A program made the translations under genes and the position numbers. Of a stretch of DNA of 64,000 nt, positions 26,802 through 35,974 are shown in pieces; position 1 is the stretch's first letter, and each line of letters opens with the position of its first letter. The notes below the pieces were generated by a model. That model did not search any database, was not told the DNA's origin, and was given only the letters and a program-made list of their open reading frames with translations. The stretch covers positions 420,001 to 484,000 of the forward strand of contig NZ_CP068022.1 in assembly GCF_016695175.1 (NCBI RefSeq). Reading direction: 5' to 3'. The stretch comes from Pseudoalteromonas sp. GCY (lineage in GTDB: Bacteria > Pseudomonadota > Gammaproteobacteria > Enterobacterales > Alteromonadaceae).

Positions 26802-27272
26802 TTACCCCTCAATCTGCGATTGCAGATAGTTTTCAATACCGGTATTTTTGATTAAGAAGTGCTGCGTTTCGAGCCAATCGACATAGCGCTCTTCATATTC
26901 AAGAATATTTTCAAGTAGCTCTCGACTAACATAATCCTGTTCGTGTTCACACAGCGCAATTGCATCGCGCAGTGTTGGAAGCTGATCGAGTTCAAACGCT
27001 AAGTCGCACGCCATCATTTCTTCAGTATGCTCACCTATTCGTAACTTTTCTAAATGCTGGAGGTTTGGTAACCCTTCAAGGAATAATATGCGCTCGATAA
27101 GATCATCAGCTTGTTTCATGTCCTTGATAGATTTTTTATACGCTTTCTCGTTCAGCTCTTCCAAGCCCCAATTTTTGTACATTCTTGCGTGTAGAAAAAA
27201 CTGGTTTATCGATGTTAACTCTAGCGTAAGCACTTGATTTAGCGCTGTTATTACTTGCTTATTACCCTGCAT
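26802..27272 (-). CDS. bfr: Bacterioferritin, haem-type subunit (pair 1)
   Basis: 156 residues and first gene of the pair. Haem ligand Met52 is kept (KDMKQ), but the ferroxidase site is broken: the Glu51 position is Asp, His54 is Gln, and His130 is Tyr (EERYVDW). It is thus complementary to the downstream subunit: haem binding here, ferroxidase there. This division is known for paired BfrA/BfrB systems such as those of Neisseria. AGGGGG precedes the ATG. A Fur-box-like site lies about 125 bp upstream. Confidence 0.9.
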   Translation of the reverse strand: MQGNKQVITALNQVLTLELTSINQFFLHARMYKNWGLEELNEKAYKKSIKDMKQADDLIERILFLEGLPNLQHLEKLRIGEHTEEMMACDLAFELDQLPTLRDAIALCEHEQDYVSRELLENILEYEERYVDWLETQHFLIKNTGIENYLQSQIEG

Positions 27273-27397
27273 AGGGCCCCCTAATAATGTCGAGTGACGC
27301 CCTATAACCCTAGTTCAATATTTATTCTTCGCAAGATTAAATAAAAATAACAGTTTTCTTAATATACCCTTTTAAAATAAACAACTTATAAGAGTAT

Positions 27398-27412
27398 TAA
27401 TAACAATTTTCA
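27398..27412. promoter_or_regulatory. Fur-box-like site upstream of bfr pair 1
   Basis: TAATAACAATTTTCA matches the 7-1-7 Fur pattern TGATAATNATTATCA at 11 of 14 informative positions. It lies about 125 bp upstream of the first bfr gene. Confidence 0.35.
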
Positions 27413-27513
27413 TTACATTTAGGATTTCATTTTTTGAACAGGTTGTATTCAATCAGAACTCAGAATAAGAAACATGCTAAGTTATTGAAACTCATAAAAG
27501 CAGCTCTGGTTAC

Positions 27514-29076
27514 TCAACTCATCTGCTTTTTAACATCTAACCCTAAACGTTTTGCTAGTCGAACCAAATTAGCTCTATCCATTTCCAGCTCTCTCGCAGC
27601 TGCCGACCAATTAAACCCATGACGTTCCATCGCGTTAACGATCATGTCTTTTTGTAGTAGCTCAACGGCAAATTTCATGGCGACAGGATGTGCTTTCTTT
27701 TTCGTGGTAAGGCGTTCAGCCTGATGAATTTGTTGATTGTGTTTTGGCACGATATCTATGTCATGGATCTCGATGATATTAGCCTGCCACTGTTGATGCT
27801 TGGCTTTTAACGCTGCACGACTGACACAATGTTCAAGCTCTCTAACATTACCCGGCCAGTCGTAATGCATTAACCGGCTAAGTGCTTGCCTATCCATCAC
27901 CACTTGTTTTACGTTGAGCGTGCCTCTTAGCTGCTCTAAAAAGAACCCAACAAGCAGCGGGATGTCATCTAGCCTTTCGGTCAGTGGAGGAACAAATAAA
28001 GGATACACACTCAAGCGATGATAAAGATCAGCCCTAAATTTTCCGCGTTTCACCTCTTCTTTTAAATCACGATTAGTGGCAGCAACCACTCTAACATCAA
28101 CAATATGAATGCGGTCAGCACCTACCGCTTGCACCTCACCGCTTTGCAGCACACGTAATAGTTTGCTCTGTAAAGTCAGACTCAGTTCGCCAACTTCATC
28201 CAAAAACAGCGTGCCTCCGTCCGCGGCTGCAAATTTGCCTAATCGGTCTTTATCGGCCCCAGTAAACGCCCCTTTTTTGTGACCAAAGAGTTCACTTTCT
28301 GCTATCGAGTCAGGAAGCGCCGCACAGTTAATTTGTACAAACGGTTTGTCATTTCGTCGGGAGTTAAAGTGAACGTGTTTTGCTACCAACTCTTTACCCG
28401 TTCCCGTATCACCCTGAATAAGCACATTAAATTCAGAACCAGCAACCAGTTCAATTTCTGATTTAAGTGAGTGTATCACAGCGCTCTCTCCTACCAAGAT
28501 TTGCCTTTTAACGGACTTTTGGGATTGGGTATGTATAGATGAACGTGCTTGCTCATAGAGGTGCTTAGCCTCAAACATACGTAACGCACTACTTGAGACA
28601 ATTGCTTGTAGGGTTTTCATATAAACCTCAGACAAATGCTCAAAGCTATCAGGTTTAAGACAATCAAACGTCACCAATAAGACGCTACTTTGCAGTGCGA
28701 CCTTAAACCCCATGCAGGCATGCACTGGTAAGCGACTTTCTTCGGCGAGCAACAGACCATCGTAAGGGTCGGGTAAGTCGCTATTGGCAGGAAAACTAAC
28801 TAGTTCGTCAGACTCGAAAATGGACATCAATCTAGGTTGCTCTGTAAGCAAAAATTGCCGCCCAACAGCGTCCGCACTCAGCCCATTACAAGCTAGAATC
28901 GTTAATGCATGCTGATCGCCATAAAGAATGGCGATGGCATCAGCGGTAACCGATTGACTCAATGCTGATAGCAAGGAGTTAGCGTATTGCTTAACCTCAC
29001 GACCCTCTTGCGCTAACGAAAGTCGTGACAACGACATACTAAGCTCAAGCAATTTGGAGAGCGCTAACGAATTCAT
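27514..29076 (-). CDS. norR: NorR, nitric-oxide-responsive sigma54 activator
   Basis: About 520 residues from the ATG at 29076 (the frame is open to a TTG at 29100). The N-terminal GAF domain keeps the NO-sensing iron ligands of E. coli NorR: Arg in GRQF, the Asp residues of LPDPYDG, Cys in HACMG and Asp in VTFD. The AAA+ domain has Walker A GDTGTGKE, the sigma54 contact loop GAFTGA, and Walker [10 protein letters not shown] Fis-type helix-turn-helix ends the protein. Divergent from the NnrS-Hmp operon, which it should activate; a NorR core site and a sigma54 promoter lie between. Confidence 0.93.
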   Translation of the reverse strand: MNSLALSKLLELSMSLSRLSLAQEGREVKQYANSLLSALSQSVTADAIAILYGDQHALTILACNGLSADAVGRQFLLTEQPRLMSIFESDELVSFPANSDLPDPYDGLLLAEESRLPVHACMGFKVALQSSVLLVTFDCLKPDSFEHLSEVYMKTLQAIVSSSALRMFEAKHLYEQARSSIHTQSQKSVKRQILVGESAVIHSLKSEIELVAGSEFNVLIQGDTGTGKELVAKHVHFNSRRNDKPFVQINCAALPDSIAESELFGHKKGAFTGADKDRLGKFAAADGGTLFLDEVGELSLTLQSKLLRVLQSGEVQAVGADRIHIVDVRVVAATNRDLKEEVKRGKFRADLYHRLSVYPLFVPPLTERLDDIPLLVGFFLEQLRGTLNVKQVVMDRQALSRLMHYDWPGNVRELEHCVSRAALKAKHQQWQANIIEIHDIDIVPKHNQQIHQAERLTTKKKAHPVAMKFAVELLQKDMIVNAMERHGFNWSAAARELEMDRANLVRLAKRLGLDVKKQMS

Positions 29077-29120
29077 GTCAAAAAGACTCAACTTATTCAA
29101 ATAAACACTATTTAAGATAG

Positions 29121-29131
29121 GTCAATTTGAC
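29121..29131. promoter_or_regulatory. NorR binding site core
   Basis: GTCAATTTGAC fits the NorR core GTCA-N3-TGAC exactly. It lies about 55 bp upstream of the -24 element. Only one clear copy is visible, while E. coli norVW has three. Confidence 0.65.
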
Positions 29132-29184
29132 TCAAACATCAATAATAGAATACTAATACTATGATTTATATAATATTTTAAAGT

Positions 29185-29200
29185 TGGCGTGACACCTGCA
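29185..29200 (+). promoter_or_regulatory. Sigma54 promoter of the NnrS-Hmp operon
   Basis: TGGCGTGACACCTGCA has the invariant GG at -24 and GC at -12 with correct spacing (consensus TGGCAC-N5-TTGCA). It ends 38 bp before the first start codon of the operon. Confidence 0.7.
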
Positions 29201-29237
29201 ATGTGCAGTCTATGTATCAACATTCGCAGAGCTAACG

Positions 29238-29462
29238 ATGAGCCGCGCATACCAGCTTTTAAGATATAGCAACATCGCCATTTTCACTTCTCTCGCAGCG
29301 TTTATGCTGTCACTGCAAGTGAGTTTTTTTAGCGTTGAAAGCTTCAGCCTCTTCTCACAAATTGCAGCACATATTAGTACTATCGTATTGGCTGCCTTGA
29401 TTAAGCTTGCCTACGTCATCCGCCTTGTTTGTCTATACCACCTAGGTTTGGAGGTTAAATAA
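29238..29462 (+). CDS. Small two-helix membrane protein of the NO operon
   Basis: 74 residues with two hydrophobic helices (about 12-30 and 42-66). Its stop codon is immediately followed by the nnrS ATG, so it is translationally linked. No motif is recognised. Position directly behind the NorR-sigma54 promoter implies NO induction. It may assist NnrS or be an independent NO-stress membrane protein. Confidence 0.65.
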   Translation: MSRAYQLLRYSNIAIFTSLAAFMLSLQVSFFSVESFSLFSQIAAHISTIVLAALIKLAYVIRLVCLYHLGLEVK

Positions 29463-30680
29463 ATGAGCTTAATCCAGCTAGAAGAGCCCAGTCCAAAAGC
29501 AGTGTGTTGGTATACACCATCTACTTGGCCCGTGTTGATGCTCGGCTTTAGAGCACTATTTTTACTCGCGGGCTTATTCGCTGTCGTGAGTATTTCTGTG
29601 TGGGCTTTATTGCTCAATGGCAATGTTGTTTGGGGTAATGATTACCCAGCGACCTATTGGCACGCCCACGAGATGCTGTTTGGCTTTGGCGGTGCTGTCG
29701 TCGCCGGATTTTTGCTAACCGCAGCAAAAAATTGGACGCAAAGACAGACATTACATGGTGGCGCACTGCTGTCACTCTGTATTATTTGGTGTGCCGCTAG
29801 GCTGAGCTTTTTTGTGGCAAATTCATCAATCATCATCACCTTGCTACTACAACTGAGTTTTTGGCTCATTGTACTATTCAATTTAACGACCGTAATTGTT
29901 GATGCAAAATCCAAAAACAATCGTGTTTTTATTTTCGCTGTAAGTATGTTGTGTGGCTGCAACATCGTATTTTTGATTTTACTTCACAACCAATACTTCT
30001 TATTGCTAAGCGCTATAAGCCAAGCAACGCTTATTGCTTACATGTTATTGATTGGTGTAGTGGGTGGCCGAGTTATTCCCTTTTTTATTGCCCGAGGATT
30101 GCAGCAAGCACAAAAACCACATACTCCAAGGTTAGATAGGACGATCTTTTATCTCGCCATCATCTGCGTTTTCACCTATATCCTGCAGTTTACGATACAA
30201 AATACTCACTATTTAAGTGCTGCACTTCTGCTCCTTGGGCTACTGCATTCGATAAGAGCAATTTATTGGTTTAACAGTAAATTATTTAACGTACCACTGC
30301 TTTGGTCATTATATCTTTCATATTGTGCAATCGCAGTGGGTTTAATACTTAGCGCATACAACAACACCTTTGCACCAGAGCATTTGCGCAGCCATCTTCA
30401 CTTAGTGGCAATTAATGGCATGGGATTAATGATCTTAGCTATGATGACTCGCGTTACCTTGGGCCACACTGGTCGACTATTACAGGTAGGCAAGACAACT
30501 ACACTGGCATTTATCTGTATCGCGGTATCAGGTCTTATCCGCGCCTTCCTTATTCATTTTATAAACCCGCACAATGCATGGCTGTTAAGTGCCGTGGCTT
30601 GGGTTTTTGGTTTTATGCTTTTTTTCATTACCTTCGCGCCCATGCTGATACAAAAACGCGTCGATGGGCGAATGGGTTAA
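29463..30680 (+). CDS. nnrS: NnrS family protein
   Basis: 405-residue haem- and copper-containing membrane protein family with about twelve hydrophobic helices. The family signature YWHAHEMLFGFGGAVVAGFLL lies near residue 60, with further His residues in HLRSHLHLVAINGMG and TLGHTGRL. NnrS protects against nitrosative stress by limiting iron-nitrosyl complexes (established for Vibrio). Second gene of the NorR-controlled operon; hmp begins 25 bp downstream. Confidence 0.9.
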   Translation: MSLIQLEEPSPKAVCWYTPSTWPVLMLGFRALFLLAGLFAVVSISVWALLLNGNVVWGNDYPATYWHAHEMLFGFGGAVVAGFLLTAAKNWTQRQTLHGGALLSLCIIWCAARLSFFVANSSIIITLLLQLSFWLIVLFNLTTVIVDAKSKNNRVFIFAVSMLCGCNIVFLILLHNQYFLLLSAISQATLIAYMLLIGVVGGRVIPFFIARGLQQAQKPHTPRLDRTIFYLAIICVFTYILQFTIQNTHYLSAALLLLGLLHSIRAIYWFNSKLFNVPLLWSLYLSYCAIAVGLILSAYNNTFAPEHLRSHLHLVAINGMGLMILAMMTRVTLGHTGRLLQVGKTTTLAFICIAVSGLIRAFLIHFINPHNAWLLSAVAWVFGFMLFFITFAPMLIQKRVDGRMG

Positions 30681-30705
30681 CTCTACTCTCAAACTGGAGA
30701 TATTA

Positions 30706-31875
30706 ATGCTTACACACAATACGATTGAGTTGGTAAAACAAAGTGCACCGCTATTGGCTCAGGTCGGTCCCGAGATCACTGCCAAGTTTTATCATAACAT
30801 GTTCAATCAACACCCTGAGCTAAAAGGGGTATTCAACCAGTCCCATCAGGCTTCGGGAAAACAGCCGTTGGCACTATTTGCAGCATTAGCGGCCTATGCC
30901 AATTACATCGATCAACCAGAAGTACTCAGTGACGCCATTTTACGTATCAACCATAAACACGTTAGCCTTGGGATTTTACCTGAGCAATACGCTATTGTTG
31001 GCCGGCATTTAATTGCAACGCTCAAAGCCGAGTTCAGCGATCAATTCACTGATGAAATAGAGCAAGCTTGGATTAGTGCCTACCAGTTTTTAGCCGATTT
31101 ATTTATCACCGCAGAGCATGGCCTGTATCAAACCGCACTTGAGCAGCAAGGTGGGTGGCAAGGAACTCGTGCATTTAAAATTGAAAAGGTAACAAGCAAT
31201 ACTGAAAATATTAAAAGCTTTTATCTCAAACCAGTCGATGGTAAAGCCCTACCTCATTACCAAGCAGGGCAATTTGTTTCTATTTTTATACCAAAAGAAG
31301 TGGCAGGGCTTCAGCAGATCCGCCAATACTCTTTGTCTGTTGCGCCCAATGGTTCGTACCTTAGGATCTCCACTAAACACGACGGTGCTGTATCGCAATA
31401 CCTTCATACGCTTAGGGCGGGCGACACCCTCAAGCTCACTCCCCCCGCTGGAGACTTTGTCAGACAACACACAGCCAGTCCGAAGGTATACATTAGCGCA
31501 GGGGTTGGAATAACCCCTATGCTTTGCATGCTTGGTGTTCATAGCCAACATTCACCTGAAGTCGAAGCACATTTTTTACATGCGAATAAAACCCACCGTG
31601 ACTTGGGTTTCAATCAAGAAATCAATGAGCTTGGTAGCAATATCCGAGATTTTAATGTGGTTACTTGGTTGGAATCAGAAGCCGACGGTGCACATTCCGG
31701 ACTGATGGATATCAACACAATCAAAGATACTTTGCCTCTCACAGACGGAGAGTTCTACCTATGCGGCCCGGTTGCCTTTATGCGCTTTATCAAAACCCAA
31801 CTGATGAATGCCGGTGTAAAAGCCGAGCAAATATTCTATGAGGTATTCGGTCCTCACGAAAATCTTCCAAACTAA
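30706..31875 (+). CDS. hmp: Flavohaemoglobin, nitric oxide dioxygenase
   Basis: 389 residues from the ATG at 30706, which has a GGAG site; an in-frame ATG at 30664 inside the end of nnrS is rejected. The globin domain (1-140) has the proximal His in INHKHVSLGI. The FAD-binding segment is RQYSLSVAP, and the NAD domain has SAGVGITPMLCML and FYLCGPVAFM. It converts NO and O2 to nitrate with NAD(P)H in the cytoplasm. Last gene of the operon, followed by a terminator. Confidence 0.95.
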   Translation: MLTHNTIELVKQSAPLLAQVGPEITAKFYHNMFNQHPELKGVFNQSHQASGKQPLALFAALAAYANYIDQPEVLSDAILRINHKHVSLGILPEQYAIVGRHLIATLKAEFSDQFTDEIEQAWISAYQFLADLFITAEHGLYQTALEQQGGWQGTRAFKIEKVTSNTENIKSFYLKPVDGKALPHYQAGQFVSIFIPKEVAGLQQIRQYSLSVAPNGSYLRISTKHDGAVSQYLHTLRAGDTLKLTPPAGDFVRQHTASPKVYISAGVGITPMLCMLGVHSQHSPEVEAHFLHANKTHRDLGFNQEINELGSNIRDFNVVTWLESEADGAHSGLMDINTIKDTLPLTDGEFYLCGPVAFMRFIKTQLMNAGVKAEQIFYEVFGPHENLPN

Positions 31876-31887
31876 CGATTTAAATTT

Positions 31888-31930
31888 GGCGTCCTAATAC
31901 TATTGGTATTAGCTGGCGCCTTATATTTTG
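31888..31930 (+). terminator. Terminator of the NO operon
   Basis: Nested stem GGCG/CGCC and CTAATAC/GTATTAG (31888-31920) followed by TTATATTTT, 13 bases after the hmp stop. Confidence 0.75.
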
Positions 31931-32003
31931 CTCTGAATTAAAAAATCGGTAGACTTGGAGAATGAATACTATTGGTATAAAAGCGTACTTGAAGGACAAC
32001 AAT

Positions 32004-32477
32004 ATGAGCGCAATTTCTAGTATCTTAGTCGTCTGCATGGGCAATATCTGCCGCTCTCCAACTATGGAGGCGGTATTAAAGCATAAGCTCGCAGCAACAG
32101 AGTTAACAACCCGTATCGATTCCGCAGGCACCATTGGCTATCATCAAGGCAACCCACCGGACTCACGAAGTGTCGCAGCTGGAAGCGCAAGAGGATATGA
32201 CTTTTCAGGCATATCAGCGCAGCAAGTAAAACCCAGCGATTTTGAAGATTACGACTTACTTTTATGTGCAGACAACTCAAATTACCGCGATCTACTCTCC
32301 ATTTGTCCTAACGGCTTGGCGCATAAAGTTCAGCTGTTTTTAGCGTTTGGTGACATGAGTGAGCATGAAGTGCCTGATCCTTATTATGGTGGTGAACATG
32401 GCTTTGAATATGTACTTGATTTAATCGAAGCCGCCAGCGAAAACATCATTAACAAAATTCGCTTATCGACAAGGTGA
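32004..32477 (+). CDS. Low-molecular-weight protein tyrosine phosphatase
   Basis: 157 residues from the ATG at 32004 (AAGGA ribosome site; open upstream to 31962). P-loop CMGNICRS matches CX5RS, and the general-acid loop is DPYYGGEHGFE. Soluble. No tyrosine kinase or capsule gene adjoins, so the substrate is open. The 2OG oxygenase follows 63 bp downstream. Confidence 0.9.
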   Translation: MSAISSILVVCMGNICRSPTMEAVLKHKLAATELTTRIDSAGTIGYHQGNPPDSRSVAAGSARGYDFSGISAQQVKPSDFEDYDLLLCADNSNYRDLLSICPNGLAHKVQLFLAFGDMSEHEVPDPYYGGEHGFEYVLDLIEAASENIINKIRLSTR

Positions 32478-32540
32478 AATTAACTCGCTGGATCGGTACC
32501 AAACAAAGCGGTAAAAAGACCTTTTTCAGAGGCAGCGCTA

Positions 32541-33179
32541 TTGTTAGATTTAGAATTTCCGTTCGAGAAATTAGCTCAGGACTTACAAACCACAGGCATT
32601 AGTATTTTGCCAAATTTCGTCAGTCCCGACATTTTATCCAAGTTAGAATTGAGAATAGCAGAGCTCAGCAGTGACGACTTCAAGCAAGCTGGAATTGGTC
32701 GTTTAGCCTCTCACGAGCAAAATAAGAAAATTCGCAGAGATAAAATTCACTGGTTAGATACCAGCAATGAGTTTGAATCTGTTTGGCTCAACTACATGGG
32801 CGAGCTAAAGACCTACTTAAACAGACGGCTATTTATGGGACTCTTTAGTTATGAAAGCCACTTTGCCATTTACCCTCCTGGGGCGTTTTACAAAAAGCAT
32901 ATGGACGCCTTTAAGGGAAAGACCAACCGAATTTTGACCACGGTATTGTACTTAAACCAGTCTTGGACGTCAGACAATGGCGGCGAACTTGTCGTTTACA
33001 ATCCCGATAATCACGATGAGATACTCACAACGGTACTGCCAAGTTACGGCACACTAGTTACCTTTTTAAGTGATGAATTTCCTCATGAAGTACTGGTTGC
33101 CAACGAAAAGCGCTATTCAATTGCAGGGTGGTTTAGGGTTAATACCAGCATTAACCATTCGATTGATCCACCAAAATAA
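32541..33179 (+). CDS. 2-oxoglutarate-Fe(II) dioxygenase, prolyl-hydroxylase-like
   Basis: 212 residues. The Fe ligands are HxD in KKHMDAF and a distal His in FPHEVL; the 2OG-binding Arg is in RYSIAGWFR. Resembles the prolyl 4-hydroxylase-like branch (SM-20/EGLN type). No ATG or GTG is available before HxD; the TTG at 32541 has a well-spaced AGAGG site, so a TTG start is likely. Probably a protein or small-molecule hydroxylase; substrate unknown. Confidence 0.78.
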   Translation: MLDLEFPFEKLAQDLQTTGISILPNFVSPDILSKLELRIAELSSDDFKQAGIGRLASHEQNKKIRRDKIHWLDTSNEFESVWLNYMGELKTYLNRRLFMGLFSYESHFAIYPPGAFYKKHMDAFKGKTNRILTTVLYLNQSWTSDNGGELVVYNPDNHDEILTTVLPSYGTLVTFLSDEFPHEVLVANEKRYSIAGWFRVNTSINHSIDPPK

Positions 33180-33228
33180 TTGATGAGCTCAGCCTTAAGT
33201 TTATTATCCTGAGTTTCGCTAACTAAAT

Positions 33229-34518
33229 TCAGGGTAATTTGTTCGGTAACAGAATTTCGACGCACAAACCTTTACCTTCGCGATTATAGAGGCTGATCTG
33301 GCCGTTGTGTGCTTCAACAATTTCTCTGCACAGCGCTAAACCAAGCCCTGTTCCTGAAGCTTTGGTAGAGTAAAATGGAATTAAGGCGTTCGCCATCACT
33401 GTGTCACTCATGCCTTCGCCTCTATCGAGCACCCAAATATAAGCTTCGTCGTTGCGCTGCTCAGATTGAACACAAATTTCCTCTATCTCAGAGCCAGACT
33501 CGGTCGCATTCTTTATCAAATTAATAAGTAACTGTTCTAACTGTGTCGTGTCTGCCTGTAATTGCATTTGATTAAGCTGATATTGAAATGACCAATGGCT
33601 TTGCAGCCGCTCACACAAAACCTGCAAATCCACAGGTTCAATGTTTGGCTGAGGAAGTTTGGCGAACTTACCATAACCCTGAACAAACTCGCTAAGGTGC
33701 ACAATACGCTCTTCTATCGTCGCAAATACTCGACTTAGCCTAGGTTCATCCACGCGTTCAGCCAAGATCTGTCCGCTGTGCAGCATAGATGAAATAGGCC
33801 CTAACGAGTTGTTTAACTCATGGCTAATGATGCGGATCACTTTCTTCCAAACTTGCACTTCTTGGCGGCTCAACTCTCGAGTGAATTGCTTAAAAATATA
33901 TAATTTGTGAAAGTGGTTGTTGAGTAATAACTCACCGTTGGCGAGATGCCACATTTGCGACTCACCACTGCTATTTTGTATTGAGAACAAGCCATCAAGT
34001 TGGTTGCTTGCAGCTTGCTGAAGTTCACCAGGGACTTTGGATAACAACTTACTAAAACGCTCACCTTCAAGGCGATGCTCACAGTTAAAAAACGTTTTTG
34101 CACTATTGTTGGCAAATACCACCACACCTTGTGAGTCGACGAGGACAAGTACCTGAGGTGACGACTCAAGCACTTTATCTAGCATCAGCTCACGCTGATA
34201 AATCCATTGTTTTTCATCTCTCAACTGCTTTGCTGTTTCATTGAATAACTGACACAGTCTACCAAGTTCATTGTTAGCGTTATAGGTAATGGACGTAGAA
34301 AATTCGCCATCCTTAAAGTTCATCAAGCCGACTTCTAACGCCTCCCACCCCGCTTTATTTTCACGCATTAATAGTTTATACAGCACTAGTGAAACACTGA
34401 CGGAGCCCAGTACTATTGCAATGAAACCGCGGTGGTCATCGAGTAAGAACCATAAAGGAATAAGGCCAATAATAATACTGATGGCAATGATCAATGCATG
34501 TTGCTGCGAGGTCGTCAT
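33229..34518 (-). CDS. NtrY-like sensor histidine kinase
   Basis: 429 residues. Two N-terminal membrane helices (about 7-50) with almost no periplasmic loop, then HAMP-like and PAS regions (SSPQVLVLVDSQGVVVFAN). HisKA phosphosite His is in SHELNNSLGPI; HATPase boxes are LLINLIKNA, DRGEGM and GTGLGLAL. The response regulator gene lies eight bases upstream in the same operon. Probably senses membrane or efflux-pump state; signal unknown. Confidence 0.88.
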   Translation of the reverse strand: MTTSQQHALIIAISIIIGLIPLWFLLDDHRGFIAIVLGSVSVSLVLYKLLMRENKAGWEALEVGLMNFKDGEFSTSITYNANNELGRLCQLFNETAKQLRDEKQWIYQRELMLDKVLESSPQVLVLVDSQGVVVFANNSAKTFFNCEHRLEGERFSKLLSKVPGELQQAASNQLDGLFSIQNSSGESQMWHLANGELLLNNHFHKLYIFKQFTRELSRQEVQVWKKVIRIISHELNNSLGPISSMLHSGQILAERVDEPRLSRVFATIEERIVHLSEFVQGYGKFAKLPQPNIEPVDLQVLCERLQSHWSFQYQLNQMQLQADTTQLEQLLINLIKNATESGSEIEEICVQSEQRNDEAYIWVLDRGEGMSDTVMANALIPFYSTKASGTGLGLALCREIVEAHNGQISLYNREGKGLCVEILLPNKLP

Positions 34519-34526
34519 TATTGTCC

Positions 34527-35867
34527 TTAATATTCAATGCCAAACTTTTGCAATCGACGATAAAGCGCTTGTCTACTCATGTTAAAATGTCGCGCCACTT
34601 TCGCAATCACGCCAAGATGAGTCTTGAGCGCCTGCTCCAATTCTTCTCTACTGGGTTCTCGTATGGTTTGCGAGGCGCTAACTTGTGCTGTATTTGCCTG
34701 CACATCAAGACCAAAATCCTTCGCACTGAGCTCGCCATCAGGATTCAATACCGCTGCCCGTTTACAGGCATTTTCAAGCTCTCGTACGTTACCAGGCCAA
34801 GGGTGTTCACATAATGCTTGCTGGGCATCCGAAGTAAGCCCTCTTGCTGGTAAAAAGTGCGCGACCAAAGGTAAAATATCATCCACTCGCTGTGACAACG
34901 CGGGTAAGTTTAGCTCGATGACATTTAAGCGATAATATAGATCCTCACGGAATTTTCCCCCTCGAATATCCGCTAGCAGATCCGCGTTCGTTGCTGAGAT
35001 GACACGAACCGATACTTTTTTTGTCTCGACTGAACCCAACCTCTCAAACTCACCACTTTGCAAAACACGTAGCAATTTTGTTTGCCCTGGGAGAGGTAAA
35101 TTACCAATCTCATCCAAAAATAACGTGCCTTTATCAGCGGCTTCAAAGCGACCAATACGCTGCTTATTCGCACCGGTATAAGCACCGCTCTCAGCGCCAA
35201 ATAACTCAGCTTCGATTAAGTCACTTGGGAGCGCGCCCGCATTCACTTTTACAAAGGGTTGGTTTTTTAGTGGTGAGTTCGCTTGAATGATCTCCGCAAT
35301 TTTTTCTTTACCGCTACCATTTGGACCGGTTATTAACACTGACACATCAGATTTGGCGACTTGCAGCGCCATATCTATAACTCGCTGCATGGCCACCGAC
35401 TTATATACAAATCCGCATAAATCCGCACCTTGATTAAACTGTTGGCGTTCTTGTTCAGCCCGTTCAAAGTTTGCAACTTGCTTGTGTGCCTCGCCAAGCG
35501 CTACGAGGTTTGCAATCGTGGTGAGTAACTTTTGATCATCCCACGGCTTAGCTAGATAGTCTGCCGCTCCAGCTTTTACCAGCTCAACCGCCGTGGTGAG
35601 CTCAGTCCAAGCCGTTAATAAGATAATAGGGAGTTTTGCATTTAATGCTTTCAATTGGTGAAATAGCGCTGCCCCCTCCTCTCCTGAGGTGGTGTCTGCA
35701 CTAAAGTTCATATCTTGGATAACTAGTGCAATTTGCTGAAACGACACCACTTTAATTGCTTCTAACGGTGAGCACGCAGTAACCACTTGATAATCATGCA
35801 GCTCTAGTAACAATGACAGTGCATCAAGCACTGCGGGGTTATCATCCACAATTAAGATTTTATCCAT
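34527..35867 (-). CDS. NtrC-family response regulator (sigma54 activator)
   Basis: 446 residues. The receiver domain (1-120) has acidic pair DDN, phospho-Asp in VIQDMNF and Lys in AKPWDD. The AAA+ domain has Walker A GPNGSGKE, a sigma54 loop written GAYTGA (Tyr for the usual Phe), and Walker B TLFLDEIG. A Fis-type helix-turn-helix is at the end. It probably activates the adjacent HlyD-ABC operon, whose upstream region has a sigma54 promoter and paired palindromes. Confidence 0.9.
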   Translation of the reverse strand: MDKILIVDDNPAVLDALSLLLELHDYQVVTACSPLEAIKVVSFQQIALVIQDMNFSADTTSGEEGAALFHQLKALNAKLPIILLTAWTELTTAVELVKAGAADYLAKPWDDQKLLTTIANLVALGEAHKQVANFERAEQERQQFNQGADLCGFVYKSVAMQRVIDMALQVAKSDVSVLITGPNGSGKEKIAEIIQANSPLKNQPFVKVNAGALPSDLIEAELFGAESGAYTGANKQRIGRFEAADKGTLFLDEIGNLPLPGQTKLLRVLQSGEFERLGSVETKKVSVRVISATNADLLADIRGGKFREDLYYRLNVIELNLPALSQRVDDILPLVAHFLPARGLTSDAQQALCEHPWPGNVRELENACKRAAVLNPDGELSAKDFGLDVQANTAQVSASQTIREPSREELEQALKTHLGVIAKVARHFNMSRQALYRRLQKFGIEY

Positions 35868-35942
35868 ATGATTTTATTCTTGTTATTACGTGTTACCTAT
35901 ACTAGCACAACTAATACAACGCAAGTTAAAGTAATACCAACC

Positions 35943-35960
35943 AGGTTGCTCACACAACCT
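35943..35960 (-). terminator. Hairpin between ABC operon and two-component genes
   Basis: AGGTTG/CAACCT stem with a six-base loop in the 107-bp gap between the last permease gene and the response regulator. No strong T-run; may only reduce read-through. Confidence 0.35.
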
Positions 35961-35974
35961 AGTTAGCATAAGGG

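Noticed and set aside
30664..30705. Earlier ATG start for hmp inside nnrS
   Set aside because: It would add 14 residues not found in flavohaemoglobins, while the ATG at 30706 has a GGAG site and matches the family N-terminus.
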